64,000 bases of DNA from contig JAFCMP010000001.1 of assembly GCA_017506865.1 (NCBI GenBank), positions 1,922,001 through 1,986,000 on the forward strand, written 5' to 3'. The notes under the pieces are model-generated. The model did no database searches, had not been told where the DNA came from, and saw only the letters and a list, made by a program, of their open reading frames with translations. Positions 41,101 through 51,790 of this stretch are shown here, piece after piece (position 1 is the first letter of the stretch; every line of letters begins with the position of its first letter). A program made the translations under genes and the position numbers. This DNA comes from Tribonema minus. Lineage: Eukaryota; Sar; Xanthophyceae; Tribonematales; Tribonemataceae.

Positions 41101-44100
41101 GTTGCCTTTCACACAATCGTGACCCGTGCACTTCACGAGAGCATGTCACACAAACCGTGTTGCCCAAGATGCCGCCGCAGAGGTGCGTCACCAGGTGCCT
41201 TTACCGTTACCGTAACTATGACCCGCGTACTTCATGATCGTGGGACTATGGTACACGCATCATGGGATTAAGAGACACCTAGGCCGACGCCACGTGCCCC
41301 GTGCTCCCCAAGAAGCCGCCGCAATGGTGCATCACCAGTTGCCTCCCAATATACTCTAACCCACGTACTTCATGACGGTGACAAAACGCAGCCCGTGCTC
41401 CCCAACAAGCCGCCACAGAGGTGCGTCACCAGTTGCCTTCAACATTCCCGTAACTCTGACTGATGTACTTTGTGATGGCGGCGGCGGTTGTGGGCGGACC
41501 GCGGCCCATGACAAGAGGCGCGTCACCAGTTACTTTTTTCCCTAACTCTGGCCCACGCACTTCATGATGGCGGCGGCACTTGTGGACTGAGCGCACAAAA
41601 CGCTTTGGATTAGGGTTAGCTAACCCTAACCCTAACCCTAACCCTAACCTTCACCCGCAATCCACCCGGAAGTCGCCGCATCAGTGAGTTTACCTGCACC
41701 GCAAACCCTGACCCGACGTACTTTGTGTGATGGCGGCGGCAGTTGTGTGTGTGTGTGTGGGGGGGGGGGGGCACCCCGGGGGAGGGGGCGCACGCAACCG
41801 GCGCTCCCCAAGAAGTCAAACATACACCAACTTTCTAAAGACGGAAGCCGACAAAGACTAGGCACGCCAAGGCATCAGCTGCCGCAGAAGTGCGTCGCCG
41901 CGGTGGCGAGCGCCCTCAGCGCGCCAACCGCGCACATCGACGCGTCGACGAGACTCGTTTGTGGTCGTGATGGTGCGCCAGTGCGCGGGGAAGGGGCGAA
42001 GCGCCTGCCCCCCTGGGATGACTACTGCGAGGCCCTGAACTGCATGCAAGCACCGCTCCGCCGCGGTGGTCTGCGCGTTCGCGGACACCCGCCTTGCTGA
42101 GCGCTGCTTTACTGTGACGCCGCTCTCTCATTTTCAACAATGTGTTTTGTTTCATATGCCAAGAGGCGCGGGTGCGCCTCGCTCATTCCGAACGGCTCAA
42201 CCCGGGAGAAGGGGGTGGGCGGGGGGGAGGTAGTTGCAGCCTGGTTGCGGCAACCCAGAGCGCGCGCAGAGATTGCACGGCTCAGCATAGCCTGTGTGTG
42301 CAGAACTAGGTTCAGCAGCAGGGTCGAGATTCAGGGTTAGTGTTAGGCTATCAGAGAACCATGATGGCGGCAACGCCTCAATTGCCGCCATAGAGAGGGC
42401 GTGGCGTGCGACGCCCGCCCTCACGTGGCTTGTGAGATGGGACCATGGCAGTGCTAACAGCAGCGCATACCAAGAAAGTGGTTACCAAAGAGATAACAAA
42501 AGCCGTGTTGTATATATGAGTTCTACATCAAAAGCTATGTGCGGCTCCAGTCTCAACGCCGTGCGCTCATGCCGCCCTGCTCATGCCCCCCCCCACCCCA
42601 ACCCCCCAAAAAACCCCTTTCCCCGGCTTCCCCCGCAGCCACGTCGTCAACACGCGTCACCTGAAGCTCTACAATCTTTTGATTCGTTTTCATTGAATAC
42701 TGACGCCGCGCACCTCGCGCCGCTTCGCTCATCCCCGCCCCCCAACCCCCCCAAACCCCCCCCCCAACCCCCCCCCTTTCCCTGTCCCCCCCCCCCCCCC
42801 CGCAGCCACGTCGTCAACGCGCGCACCAACCCGCGCTGGCGCTTCGAGCAGAACGGCCGCACAATCCAGGGGCGCGAGCGCTGGCGGTCCAACCCCATCA
42901 TCGTGCGCGTCAAGGGCGGCGGCGCAACTGCTGGCAGCAGCGCTCAGCCGGAGGGCCTCAGCGTGGCGCTGGCGCCGCCGCCGCTGCCGCCTTCGGAGAC
43001 GGCGGCGCCGCCGGCGGAGGGGGCAGGGGGGGAGGAGGGGGCGCCGGAGGCGATGGTGAGCGCTGCCGCCGCTGCTGCTGCTGCTGCGCAGCCGTGCTCG
43101 CCTGCACTGCATCGCTCAGTGCGCACGCAGCGACGTGACGGCGGGAAGGAGCCGCCCGTGTTGAGTGCGCATTCGGCAGGGCACGCGGGCTGGCACTCCA
43201 TATGGTATCATGTGTCGGGTGGCCGATTGAGCGCGGTCGTGACAGAGGACCGGTGCGGCGGCGCAGCCTCTGGCGCTGCTGCCGCGCGGCAAAAGTGAGC
43301 AGTGCAAGACAGTGTGCAGCAGCGCTCAGCACCGACATTTATTCTCACGCACAGCGCGCCTCTGAGCACTTGCGACGGACTGCAGCCGCTCAGCAGCACC
43401 TCTCACCGCCCGCAGCCGCGCCTCGCTCCCTCGCCTATCGCGACAAGTGATTCCGGTGCGCTGCGCTGCGCCCTCCGCCCTCTCCGCAGGCGCCGAAGGG
43501 CACGACCGAGCCTTCCGAGCCGGGGACCACGTGGGCAGGCAGTCAGCAGCAGGGGGGCGCATCCCCGCCGCAGGAGGCGCCCCCCCTCTGGTTCGTCGCC
43601 GCCATGATGGTGGCGGTGGCGGCGGCGGCGGTCGCGGCGGGGTGCTGGTACCGCCGCCGCTCGGCGTTCGTGGTGAGTGCGGAGCATTGCTGCAGGAAGT
43701 TGAAGTACGCGTGCACGTGTTGAAGAGCCCGGTCCAAATGGTGTTTGGACAAGAAAATGTAACATTGGGGTTGGTACCGCCGCCGGTGGGCGTTTGTGGT
43801 GAGTGCGGAGCGTCACTGCAGAAGTTGAAGTGCACGGTCGCGTCTCACGCGCGCACATGATGAAGAGCCCGGTCGACGGTCGGAAGAGAAAATACAACAT
43901 GACGCACAGAGAGACTTGGGGGTAGAGACGGAGCTAGGAATTGGGCTAGGGGTAGCTGGAAGTCGAAGCGTGGCACTCGAACTCCGCTTCTTGACCACAG
44001 CTTGAGGTGGGATCATAGCGCTCATTGGACACAAAGCGTCGAGGAAAGGCGGCCACGGCAGCCTAGGCTGGGACTGCTGCGGCCATCGTCGTGCGTTTGA

Positions 44101-45126
44101 GGTAGGCAGGACAAGGCAGCGCGATGACGAGATCGCAGCATGGCCGTGCGATGATGGCAGCACATGAACCTCATATGCCGTTGTTTGTGACATGTAAATA
44201 ACTCCCCGAACATACCAGTCCATGTATGGTTCAATAGCCACGGTCGCGACAGTGCGGCGGCGGCTGCGGCAGTGCCAGGCGGGGGCGCTGGCACTGCTTG
44301 CCGCTGCTGCACTCTTGCGTCGATGCCATCGACCGAGGCGCACCGCAAGCTTGGAGCATCTCGGCGGCATCATCTCAGCAGAGCAACCACCCGCGCGCTC
44401 AGGCCCAGACCACGGCACTCCTTTTTCCCGTCACCTGCGTGCAGTACAGCTCCACCTTTTCTCAACCTCACTGCCCCCAGCCCCCCCCCCCCCCCCCCCC
44501 TCCATCGCCTCGCACCCTGCGCAGCGAGCAATCAGCCTCGCGCTCACATGCGCACACCACGGCATGTTGACTCCTGTCCCCTGCGTGCAGTGCAGCTCCA
44601 CCTTTCCTCAACCCTCACCGCCCCCACTCATCCATCTCCTTCGCCTGCATACAACGCAGTTTCACCTTTCCTCAACCCTCAACCGCCGCCGCCGCCCGTT
44701 CGTCCCCCTCTGTCGCCTCGCGCTCTGCGCAGGCGACAAGGGCGGCATCATCGCAACGGAGCAATCAGCCTCGCGCTCACGGGCGCACACCACGTCATTA
44801 TTTTGTCCGTTGCCTGCTTCCAGTGCAGTGCAGCTGTACGCTTTCTCACCCCTCTCCGCCCCCACTCGTCCCCGCTTCGCCGCTTGCGCCCTGCGCACCT
44901 TTCCTCACCGCTCTCCGCCCCGCCGCTGGCCCCGCGTTGCGGCTTGCGTCGTGCGCAGGCGTCCCGGAAGAGCGCTGCCGCGGCGTCAGCGCTCAACCCG
45001 TTCCGCCGCACCAGCCTCGGCGCCGGCGACTACGCCATGGTGCCGCTCGGCGATCACGGCGGCGCGGGCGGGGCGCTCACGTTTGGCGTCGAAGAGGAGG
45101 ACAGCCTGCGCGCGGAGGCCCTCTGA
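29155..45126 (+). CDS. Membrane-anchored M14 zinc carboxypeptidase, 13 exons
   Basis: Exons: 29155-29441, 30443-30474, 31208-31497, 32619-32742, 34323-34438, 35490-35547, 36710-36843, 38222-38338, 40018-40333, 40919-41089, 42806-43055, 43490-43672, 44959-45126 (TGA); about 750 residues. A Leu-rich signal peptide is followed by the M14 fold: HGDE gives zinc ligands H106 and E109 across an exon junction, NRDF has substrate-binding N189/R190, FHGG has ligand H226, and LIETSDDK has catalytic E342. Exon 12 carries a hydrophobic helix (WFVAAMMVAVAAAAVAAG) then YRRR, so the enzyme is predicted type I membrane-anchored with an extracytoplasmic catalytic domain and a short tail. It should trim C-terminal residues from peptides. 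Intron 8 uses a GC donor. Exon 9 has a frame break in a G-rich stretch (40215-40262). Confidence 0.88.
29960..30040 (+). repeat. TTGAAGTATGTAC spacer repeats
   Basis: Four imperfect units of (t)ttgaagtatgtac occur in intron 1 of the carboxypeptidase gene. The same 'ttgaagt' words recur in AT-richer spacers of many introns in the window, in both orientations. Confidence 0.7.
31555..31825 (+). repeat. Two copies of M14 exon 3 end plus donor
   Basis: Units at about 31558-31650 and 31722-31825 repeat the coding for GIDPNRDFPYHQDAEQCMQ and the donor. Donors fall at 31498 (real), 31641 and 31815. The first copy keeps about 75 exon bases with very few changes. Confidence 0.93.
31829..31850 (+). repeat. 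Poly-G run
   Basis: A G homopolymer of about 18-20 lies in intron 3 directly after the last exon 3 copy. Confidence 0.8.
31945..32265. repeat. TTCGGT/ACCGAA-rich AT-richer insert
   Basis: Repeated GGTGTTCGGT and ACCGAA words occur in both orientations (31949-31965, 31985-32060, 32207-32263) within a segment visibly lower in GC than its surroundings. It resembles the subterminal repeats of a small DNA transposon, but no clean terminal inverted repeats or target duplication could be fixed by eye. Confidence 0.45.
32587..32614 (+). repeat. Poly-C tract at the M14 exon 4 acceptor
   Basis: An uninterrupted C run of nearly 30 bases is followed by GCAG and exon 4 at 32619. It must serve as the polypyrimidine tract. 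Confidence 0.9.
32797..32912 (+). repeat. Dispersed repeat A, copy 1
   Basis: A segment with GCTTGGCCATTGACTGCAGC, then AAGGCATTC and CACCTAGAGCTCTACGATC plus TTTTGATTC. Related copies lie at 38995-39056 (+), 42653-42692 (+, short) and 57798-57925 (minus orientation). It is not related to adjacent exons, so it is a dispersed family rather than an exon copy. Confidence 0.8.
32990..33495 (+). repeat. Three copies of M14 exon 4 end
   Basis: Units near 32995-33060, 33195-33240 and 33465-33500 repeat cgagtggggcaacctgcagc with acccc and a donor (gtgcgtcaac), then a shared intron segment (gcacagcgcagc). They interleave with dispersed repeat B. Confidence 0.8.
33160..33370 (+). repeat. Dispersed repeat B, two copies
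   Basis: TTCGCGCCCTGAGCGAGAAT followed by TAATAAA(A/T)AGTACA occurs at about 33162-33195 and 33320-33366. Inverse-orientation copies lie at 55775-55825 and 55910-55955. The 33320 and 55775 copies share about 48 bases, including GGGCTTTTTCGCGCCC, a potential hairpin. It is probably a small mobile or processed element. Confidence 0.8.
34555..34845 (+). repeat. Two copies of M14 exon 5 end plus donor
   Basis: Units at about 34570-34645 and 34780-34845 repeat ggcttcagggcgcacggcga and the cctacccgcacgcggt donor region. The frame is altered in both. Confidence 0.92.
35605..35650 (+). repeat. Copy of M14 exon 6 end plus donor
   Basis: This repeats aggactggggctatgccgg and the donor about 100 bases beyond the real donor at 35548, coding GMEDWGYAG. 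Confidence 0.88.
36251..36296. repeat. TTAGGG telomere-like tract
   Basis: Seven near-perfect GGGTTA units, with one interruption, lie in M14 intron 6. Confidence 0.92.
36415..36700 (+). repeat. Copies of M14 exon 7 start region
   Basis: The acceptor and start of exon 7 recur at 36498-36537 (gccgcgccagggtcg, then ggaaccacaggtgac), about 200 bases upstream. The intron segment before it (ctcagtgcgccgctg and gcgctcaacctgct) recurs near 36420, 36550 and 36635. Confidence 0.82.
36890..37185 (+). repeat. Two copies of M14 exon 7 end
   Basis: Units near 36985-37080 and 37155-37185 repeat acatc.gtagagaccagcga plus the downstream intron segment cgcacgtgagctagtggccg. They are degraded relative to the exon end at 36843. 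Confidence 0.78.
37685..38070 (+). repeat. Three copies of M14 exon 8 start
   Basis: TGAG(C/T)GCTGCAG followed by cggagctgggcgactc(c/g)ga occurs near 37693, 37873 and 38021 before the real exon start at 38222. The units are about 140-200 bases apart and separated by CTAACCC-like spacers. Confidence 0.92.
38395..39115 (+). repeat. Array of about nine M14 exon 8 end-plus-GC-donor copies
   Basis: Copies of ctcatgacgctcgacgcggt and gcaggcgagtg(c/g)(t/c)agcc recur near 38410, 38475, 38560, 38640, 38715, 38790, 38875, 38955 and 39075. Most keep the unusual GC donor (CAG/GCGAGT) of the real junction at 38338/38339. CTAACCCTAGCCCTA spacers separate them. Confidence 0.92.
38995..39056 (+). repeat. 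Dispersed repeat A, copy 2
   Basis: This shares GGAAGGCACCGGCGGCTAAC with CTTGTCACCTGGAGCTCTAC and GATCTTTTG with the copies at 32797 and 57798. It interrupts the exon 8 copy array. Confidence 0.85.
39720..39990 (+). repeat. Three or four copies of M14 exon 9 start
   Basis: Units near 39723, 39804, 39878 (partial) and 39935 repeat cgcagccgtacgtggagtgg and the ctgccgacc segment (coding PYVEWTLPT), each followed by 'attcatgaattcacgt' spacers. The real exon starts at 40018. Confidence 0.92.
40380..40450 (+). repeat. Copy of M14 exon 9 end
   Basis: This repeats gcggagagcgc.gagt, then gcgatgagcggg and gctgcaggcgcgt. It supports the exon end being at about 40333 and hints at a second GC-type donor (CAG/GCGCGT). 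Confidence 0.8.
40690..40860 (+). repeat. Two copies of M14 exon 10 start
   Basis: Units near 40697 and 40806 repeat (a)gcag.tggggccc.gatggcc with a tacatggcc segment, about 110 bases apart, upstream of the real exon at 40919. A shared cctaccgtatggcgtgcc segment precedes each. Confidence 0.9.
41150..41545 (+). repeat. Four copies of M14 exon 10 end plus donor
   Basis: Units near 41160, 41301, 41394 and 41505 repeat gtgctccccaagaagccgcc with cagaggtgcgtcaccagttg (coding PVFPEKPPQ). The last is much decayed. Confidence 0.92.
41611..41650. repeat. Telomere-like tract with inverted centre
   Basis: TTAGGGTTAGCTAA is joined head to head with five CCCTAA units. It has the same junction type as 17085-17126. 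Confidence 0.88.
42585..42692 (+). repeat. Copy of M14 exon 11 start fused to dispersed repeat A
   Basis: A C-rich tract, then cccgcagccacgtcgtcaac repeats the exon 11 start. It runs directly into cacctgaagctctacaatc and ttttgattcg of dispersed repeat A. The real exon starts at 42806 after another C-rich tract. Confidence 0.82.
43770..43835 (+). repeat. Copy of M14 exon 12 end plus donor
   Basis: ggtaccgccgcc.gtgggcg with tttgtggtgagtgcggagc repeats the exon 12 end and 5' intron about 127 bases downstream of the real donor at 43673. Confidence 0.92.
44365..44950 (+). repeat. Four or five imperfect intron units before M14 exon 13
   Basis: Units with gcaatcagcctcgcgctcac, cgcacaccac and (t)gcagtgcagctccacctttc recur near 44375, 44525, 44590 and 44760, with a weaker unit near 44880. 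A poly-C run of about 18 lies at 44480-44500. The units resemble the pyrimidine-rich region before exon 13. Confidence 0.75.
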
Positions 45127-46993
45127 ATGCACGCGCTGCGCGCACGCGCGCTGTGAGCGCTGCTGTGAGCGTTGCTGTGACCGCAGCGCACCGGCTTTCA
45201 CATGCGCAGGCGGGGGGGAAAGTCCTGCACGCGCAATGGCCCGCATCGCCCGCGAGACTTTGTACGATCTACGGTGGCAAGTGCCGGCGGCGTGCGCCGC
45301 GATAGAACCTTGCCGAGCGCACACGCCTCCTGTCTGCAGGTCAGCGGCAGCAGCGCCGTCCAGCGCCGCGCTTGGCGGGAAGGTGGTGTGCGCAGGGCCC
45401 GCTGCCATCGGCGGCGCGCCGTTGCCTGCGGCGCTTCAGCTGCGACGCAGGGCTGACTGTCCACGTCGCCGGCGCGGCGGCACGCCGCTGTCCGTGTCGC
45501 GTGCGCATGCGCGTGCGCCGCGACGCGCAGCAGCGGCGTGCTGCGCGCCCTATGCCGCCGCGGCTGCGGCCGCTGCTGCTGCTGCACGAGCAGCTGTCGT
45601 CAGTCAGTGACAGTGTGCTGCGTCTGCTGGCCACTCCGGGGCGAGTGCGCGCGCGCGCTTCTCTGGGCACCGCCGCTCCACAGGGGAGGCAGTCATCCAG
45701 GAGCCCACTCGCTGCTGATTCAGCCATCCGCGCGTTCCGCCTCGGCACGACGCGCCGCCGCGTCAACGACATGTGATGTCGCAGCGCGTGCCTCCGCTGC
45801 TGAGTTCAGGGCACCGCCTGCTGCAACTCTTGTGCATGCGGCAGGCAGGTGTGGGGGGGGGAGGGGGGGCTGGCATTGCCCAGACGGCATGCGCGGACAG
45901 CAGTCGGGTGTTGTATTTATTGCGCTGAGCGGCGCCATGAGTTTCATGTTTCTCTGCTCACCATCAGCTGTGTGATGATGAGCATCATCACAGCACACAT
46001 CCCACCTGTAGTTTTCTAGTTTCTCGGTAATGTTCGGTCTTGGGGGTAAAGGGGGTTCCAGATTTCCTGGGGTAGGGTCCTGAATTGGAATTTTTCTTAT
46101 CCCCAGGGTCCGGTGGATGGCCCCTTGGGGTCTCCGGACTTGTGCACGAGCGTATGGTAGCAAACAGTGAAGATGGGCATGCAGCCCAAGCCAACCATTT
46201 GCGGCAGGATTTGCCCAGCAGCAATGCTCAGCCCAAGGTCAGAGAGTCCCAGGTTGACTCAGTTGTTGGTAGAACCACTGGTGCGGCTTCTGCCAGCACG
46301 TGACTGGCAGCAGAAGCTGGCGGCGGCTGTGGCCGGCATTATATCGATGAGGCTGGCCAAGACACAAGTGATTGTTGGTGATGAGAATGAGCGAGCACAC
46401 CGTGTTTTTCTGAAGTGTGCATGACAACAGCTTACGATTACTTTCATGAGTCCTCTCTTAAATTGTTTTTGCTTCAATGACTTCATGCGGCTTGTTTGCT
46501 TACGCCGGAATCAGGTCATGTTGCTGTGGTGATTCATGCGATCTGAGTGGTGCAAGTTGAGGAAGTATGCTTGCAACTCCGAGTCTTCTGCATGTACCAA
46601 CAGATTTGATCACATGCAGTAGATGTGGTCCTCTTCTTGTATGGGAGAACATACCTAAGAGATATCCCAGGGTCGTCATGGTTTGCAGCATGCGCGACAC
46701 CATTATGTGCGCACCAGTACATAGTTTACGCATCTTGGGGATATCCAAGATGAGTCGACGCGGGCAGTTAGTTGGCTGTTTCTGGAAAGCCAGTTCCCGG
46801 GAACCAAGAACCACAGCCTGCGCACCTGCACGTGCACGGGAGATACACGAGCACAGCGCGCTCATTGCCAGCTGTCACATCAGAGTGCATACTTGGTGGC
46901 ATCTGCAGGCTCCCTGTGCCTTGGCAGCGGGAGAATCTCTCTATTTGAGCCGATCTCCGACAAGCAAACCCATCTGCTTGCGAGGCAGTCAAC
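45127..46993. other. Intergenic region between carboxypeptidase and AlgH genes
   Basis: The first about 650 bases stay very GC-rich (TGAGCGCTG-like repeats, then CCG/GCTGCT tracts) and include the 3' flank of the carboxypeptidase gene. From about 45960 the GC content falls. No conserved domain was recognised in any frame, including the minus-strand frame at 46500-46865. It must also hold the promoter of the AlgH gene. Confidence 0.6.
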
Positions 46994-49900
46994 ATGGCCG
47001 TACAGAAGCTCTGTGTGTTGGCGATGGCACTTCTGTGCGCCGCAGTGCAGGGGTTCGTGGTAGTATCACCGCGCATTCTCTGGCACCAGAAGGTGAGAGC
47101 CTTGAAAATTTCCTTCTTTTCATCAGTCGGCAGTTGCCCTCCGCCGTGCCCTCTTCGCTCATCATGCCCACCCTGTGCGTACTGATGGCTTGCAAGCTGC
47201 GATGCTAACCCCACAGGCGTCAATGCTATGACGAACACACGTGACAAGCACAGAACTGCGTACCTACCGCTTGTACGTGGTCTGCTGTGGCTGGATCCAC
47301 TTTCAATCAGTGACTGAATTCATGATCTGCAGGTGCAGCCTCTAATGTCCGCGCATGGAGATGAGGAGCTGGACGTGATTCCAGATGTCAAGCAGGTATG
47401 AAGCAGCACCCCTTCCCGTTGTGTGCAGCAGCTTTGCGAATTTGAACCTGTTATTCCAAAGATCAACAACACGCAAGAATCCTGGTACCGCTCTTTGATC
47501 GCGCGGTGGTAGGCTGCATCATGCTCGCGGGAGTCAGCGAGAGATCCACGCGCAGACTGGCGAGCGATCGAGGCACCTGCGGCTCTTGCGCTGTTAAAAT
47601 CGCCACAAAATCGTGCTGTCGTCGCGAGTCACCTCTACTCAGAGGTGTCTGTGTATGGATGGTCTACATGCCAAGGGCATTTGTACGAGTCTTCGTGAGC
47701 TGTGCGGGAAGCACTCCTTCTTTGATTGATATTCCTATTGAGCCTCACTAGGGCTGGCGCCAATCGCTGGTTGTCACGGGACCGGCATGTCGAGGAGCAC
47801 CGGCCAGTACCTCTTGTCAACTTCAAAATGCTTGCGTACCTACGACCCGCGCGAATTTCAAAGTTGGCTTTGTGCACGCCAGATATGTGTGGCATGGCGT
47901 TGACAGTCTGTACTGAGAACCGCCGTCTCGTCCTTCTCGTGCGCTCTAGGGCTCACGCAGCTGGCCTGCCCAACACGTTCGCCCAGCCGTTGTGGCATGC
48001 GCTTGTGCATACCAAAACGGCAGCGGCGCTAGTGTGTAGCAGCCTCCACTGTGGATCTGGTTTGTATGTATATGCCAGCTATGTGTATTCCGTGCGTCTC
48101 TCCTGAGCTGGCTCGGTAGGCGGAAGCCGGCGCTCACCACAACCTTGCACGACAAGCAAGCGCCGCGTGAACCTCATCCCAATCCCCACCTACTTCAAGC
48201 CTCCATGTGAACTCTCATCGCGTGATCCCAATCCCGATTGTGACCCGAAGCCTCCATGCTACCTCTGATCCTGAGCTTTGTCAGCACACCACGCGGCCTG
48301 AATTCACAGCGCCCGCCGCCGAATGTAGAATGTGCGCTGGATGTAGCGACTTCGCTGCCCTGGCGTGCGCGCTGCGCACGCCGCGCGGACAGCCGTTCTC
48401 TCGTGCGGGCAGCCCCGCCGCAGCTCTCATAGGTAGGGTAGGGGTGAGGTTTCGACAGGGCGCATACATAGCGTGCGCGACCCCGACTCACCGTGAGCAC
48501 GCGCATATGCGCACCCGCCTCTGTCGCCGCGCCTGTCCGGCAGGGGGGTGTGCCTGACTCAGTGTCGCGGCGTCCCGAAGGCCCACACTCCCCCTAACCC
48601 TACCTCTAAGTACGCAGCGCCGGCAGCGCACGACGCCCTGCAGTGCTCTTCCCCGCGCCTGATGTGCCATCGGAGCTTCTCGCCCCAGCCCTGACCCTGA
48701 CCGTGTCCCCCAATCGCCCCCCCCCAAGCGGCATGTGCGCTACCCCCGATGCTGACCCTAGCCCGAAGCGCATCGCACCGGCAGCGCGTGACGCCGCTTT
48801 GCGCCAGATGTGCCAGAGGAACGGATGCGCGCGTGTCGCGCCAATCTCAACCCTACCCCCGACCGCATCGCATTGGCAGCGCGCAGCACCATGTAGTACC
48901 TACCTCTGCATTCAACGCGCGGGCAAACGCGCTTGCTGTGTTGCTCATCTCGGCCGCTGGATCTGCTGGTGAAACCGCTTGCGCCGCGCGGCCGGCTGGA
49001 CTGGCACGCACTCCTTAACCCTAACTCTGATATCAGCCCGAACTTTGACCCCACCCCCACGTGCTATAGAACGAAACCGGCAGCGCTCGACGCCATTACC
49101 CACATCCGCCTCTGATGCATTCGGTAACGCTTGCGCCGTAAGTGCACCGAATCGGCAGCAGCGCTCAGCGCCCTGTGCTACTCACCTCACCTCGCCTCCG
49201 CATTCCATCTGGTGGCAAATGCTTGCGCCGCACTGTCAGTTGGATTGGCGCGCATTCCGCGCCAACCGCAACCCCATCTTCAACTTGAATCATCACGCTG
49301 GCAGCGCTCAGCACCGTGTAATACCCACCTCCGCATTAAACGTGCGGGCGAACGCGCTTGCTTCATCACTCATCTTGTGCTGGTGTGAACGATTGCGCCG
49401 CGCACACAGCTGGACTGGCGCGCATTCCGCGCGAACCTGGTGCGCCGCAGCAGGGAGGAGGGGTTCGGCGGCAGCAGCGCGGCGGCGGCGGCGCGGCGCA
49501 AGTGGCGGGACGACGCGTGGGCGCACGAGATAGGCGTCGTTGAGAAAGGTCAGCCTTGGGGTCAGGGCTAGGGTTAGGGTTAGGGTCAGGATTACGTGCG
49601 GTAGGGTTATGACAGTTTTCATGTTGAGAGCAGGATGCTCTCGAGATAGGTGTAAGCGCACGCGATAGGCGTCGTTCAGAAAGGTCAGTGGTGCGATCAG
49701 GGCTTGGGAACAGGGTCAGTGCGAAAGCTAGGGTTCCAATGAGGCATGGGGGTTCAAGTGAGGGTGTCAAGCTGTAGGGACATTGTACCTAGAAAGATTT
49801 CTGTTAGGATCAGGGTTAGAGTTGGGGTAAGCGGAATTTTTTCAGATGGTTCGAGCAGGATAGACGTCGTTGAGAATTTTTTTTTATGTTGGCGCCACAA

Positions 49901-51712
49901 TCGAGATAGGGTTGGGGTGGAAGTCAGGGCTGAGATTTGGCACAGGGTTGAGGTGAGGGATTTTCAGCTGGACCTAGATTGTAGCCTTAGGTGTACAGTT
50001 GCAGCTGACGAGCGAGCCGAACTCACCGCGCTGGCGCAAGGCACGGATCATGCCAGACCTGTGGCGATTTCATATCTGCAGAGTCGCACACTGCTGGCTT
50101 GATCACAATGTGGGCGCCATCCGACGTGCGATGGGCCTGAGGCAGACGACAGCGACGCATACTACATATCAGGTGCTTATGGTATGTACCCGAAGTGATG
50201 GCCACAGCCCTAGCAGCAGTTATTCACACACACACACATATTATAATATGTGCTTGTCTACTATTTGCATACTTCAAGTCCTTCCATAGAAGTATACACA
50301 TGGATAGGCTGCGGCGGTTGGGCGGTGTCAACGGCAGCATGGCAGCATGGCTCAGTCCATGCACATGCACGTGCACAGAACGTGTGCCCGCATTCCATCT
50401 GCGCACAGCAATTGTCCAGCGACTCGCACTTCAAGCCAGTGGGCGGACACAACACGCACCGTAGAAAGAGATAGTTCACAGTGACAAGACACGATGTCAC
50501 CCGCTCCTCTCATGCATGTGAGTTGTGACGGCGCGTGCTAATATGCTGAGCGCTGCCACTGACGTTGTGCGCGCAGGCTGCGTGCTGCTGGCGCACGAGA
50601 CCCTGCAGGGCGTGTTCCACCAGACCGCGGTGCTCGTGCTTGACCACGATGACAACGCGGGCACCCTTGGGCTCATTTTGAACCGGCCGACAAAACGGAG
50701 GTGAGCTCAGTTTAGGGTGTGCATTGATGCAGGGGTTGGAAACAGGGCGAAAACGGAGGTGATCTCAGGGTTAGCATTGCTTCTGCAGCCATGTAGGGTT
50801 AGAAGTAGGGTCAACGTGGCGGGTTTGGGTCCATATAGGCTAGGGGGGTTGCATACTCTAGGGCTCATTCTGAACCTGCCGACATCACGGAGGTGAGATT
50901 GGTGTAGGGTCCCCATGTACCTCAACCCTAACCCCGACTCTGACCCTAGTGTTAGGGACAGGGTCGCAGTAGTTAGAGTTGGGGTTGGGCCACCGCTAAT
51001 GCTAGGGTCAGAAACAAGGGGTTTTCGGTGTGCTGGGGCTACCGCTGGCTCATGTTGCACTGTCTCAACACGGCGTTGAGCTCAGTTGAGTCAGGGCCAA
51101 GGTTAACGATAATACTGAGGGTAGGGACAAGGTAGGGGGCCGCCCCGCGGGGCCTCGGGCGCGACATGCAGGCGGCCTTTGGTCAATACCTACATACCTA
51201 CCCACTGCTGACACCTGAGCGCTGACGCTCTACAGGTTGTTCACCAACCCACCGCCTGTTGATAGTCGATACCAACCAGCCTACTCATGTTCTGAGCGCT
51301 GACGCAATGCAGGATCGCCGGCGTGCCGGGCCTCCGGCGCGACATGCAGGCGGCCTTTGGGCACTACCCACATACCTTGTATCTTGCTGACCCCTGCGCG
51401 CTGACGCCATGAAAATACTCACTTGCCCACTGCTGACTGCTGAGCGTTGTCGCGATGCAGGATCGCCGGCGTGCCGGGCCTCGGGCGCGACATGCAGGCG
51501 GCGTTTGGTCAGTGCGCCGTGCACTACGGCGGGCCCGTGGGCGCGGGCGGCATGACAGCGCTTCACGGCGTCAAGCAGGCCAGGGTACGTACGCGACGCT
51601 GCGCATAGTATACTTCAATGGATACTTCAACTGAAGTATGTACTGATGTTTGCAGCATGTTTGCAGCTGCATGTGCCTGGGAGTGAGTAGCAGCCGTGTG
51701 CGTCTGCACAGC

Positions 51713-51790
<78 letters not shown>

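Noticed and set aside
44222-45610. 462-residue plus-strand open frame
   Set aside because: It runs through repeated intron units and past the carboxypeptidase stop in another frame; low complexity and no family match. Only 44959-45126 in the other frame fits the gene.
46500-46865. Minus-strand open frame of about 120 residues in the intergenic region
   Set aside because: No recognised domain, no splice or start context, and low similarity to coding composition of neighbouring genes.
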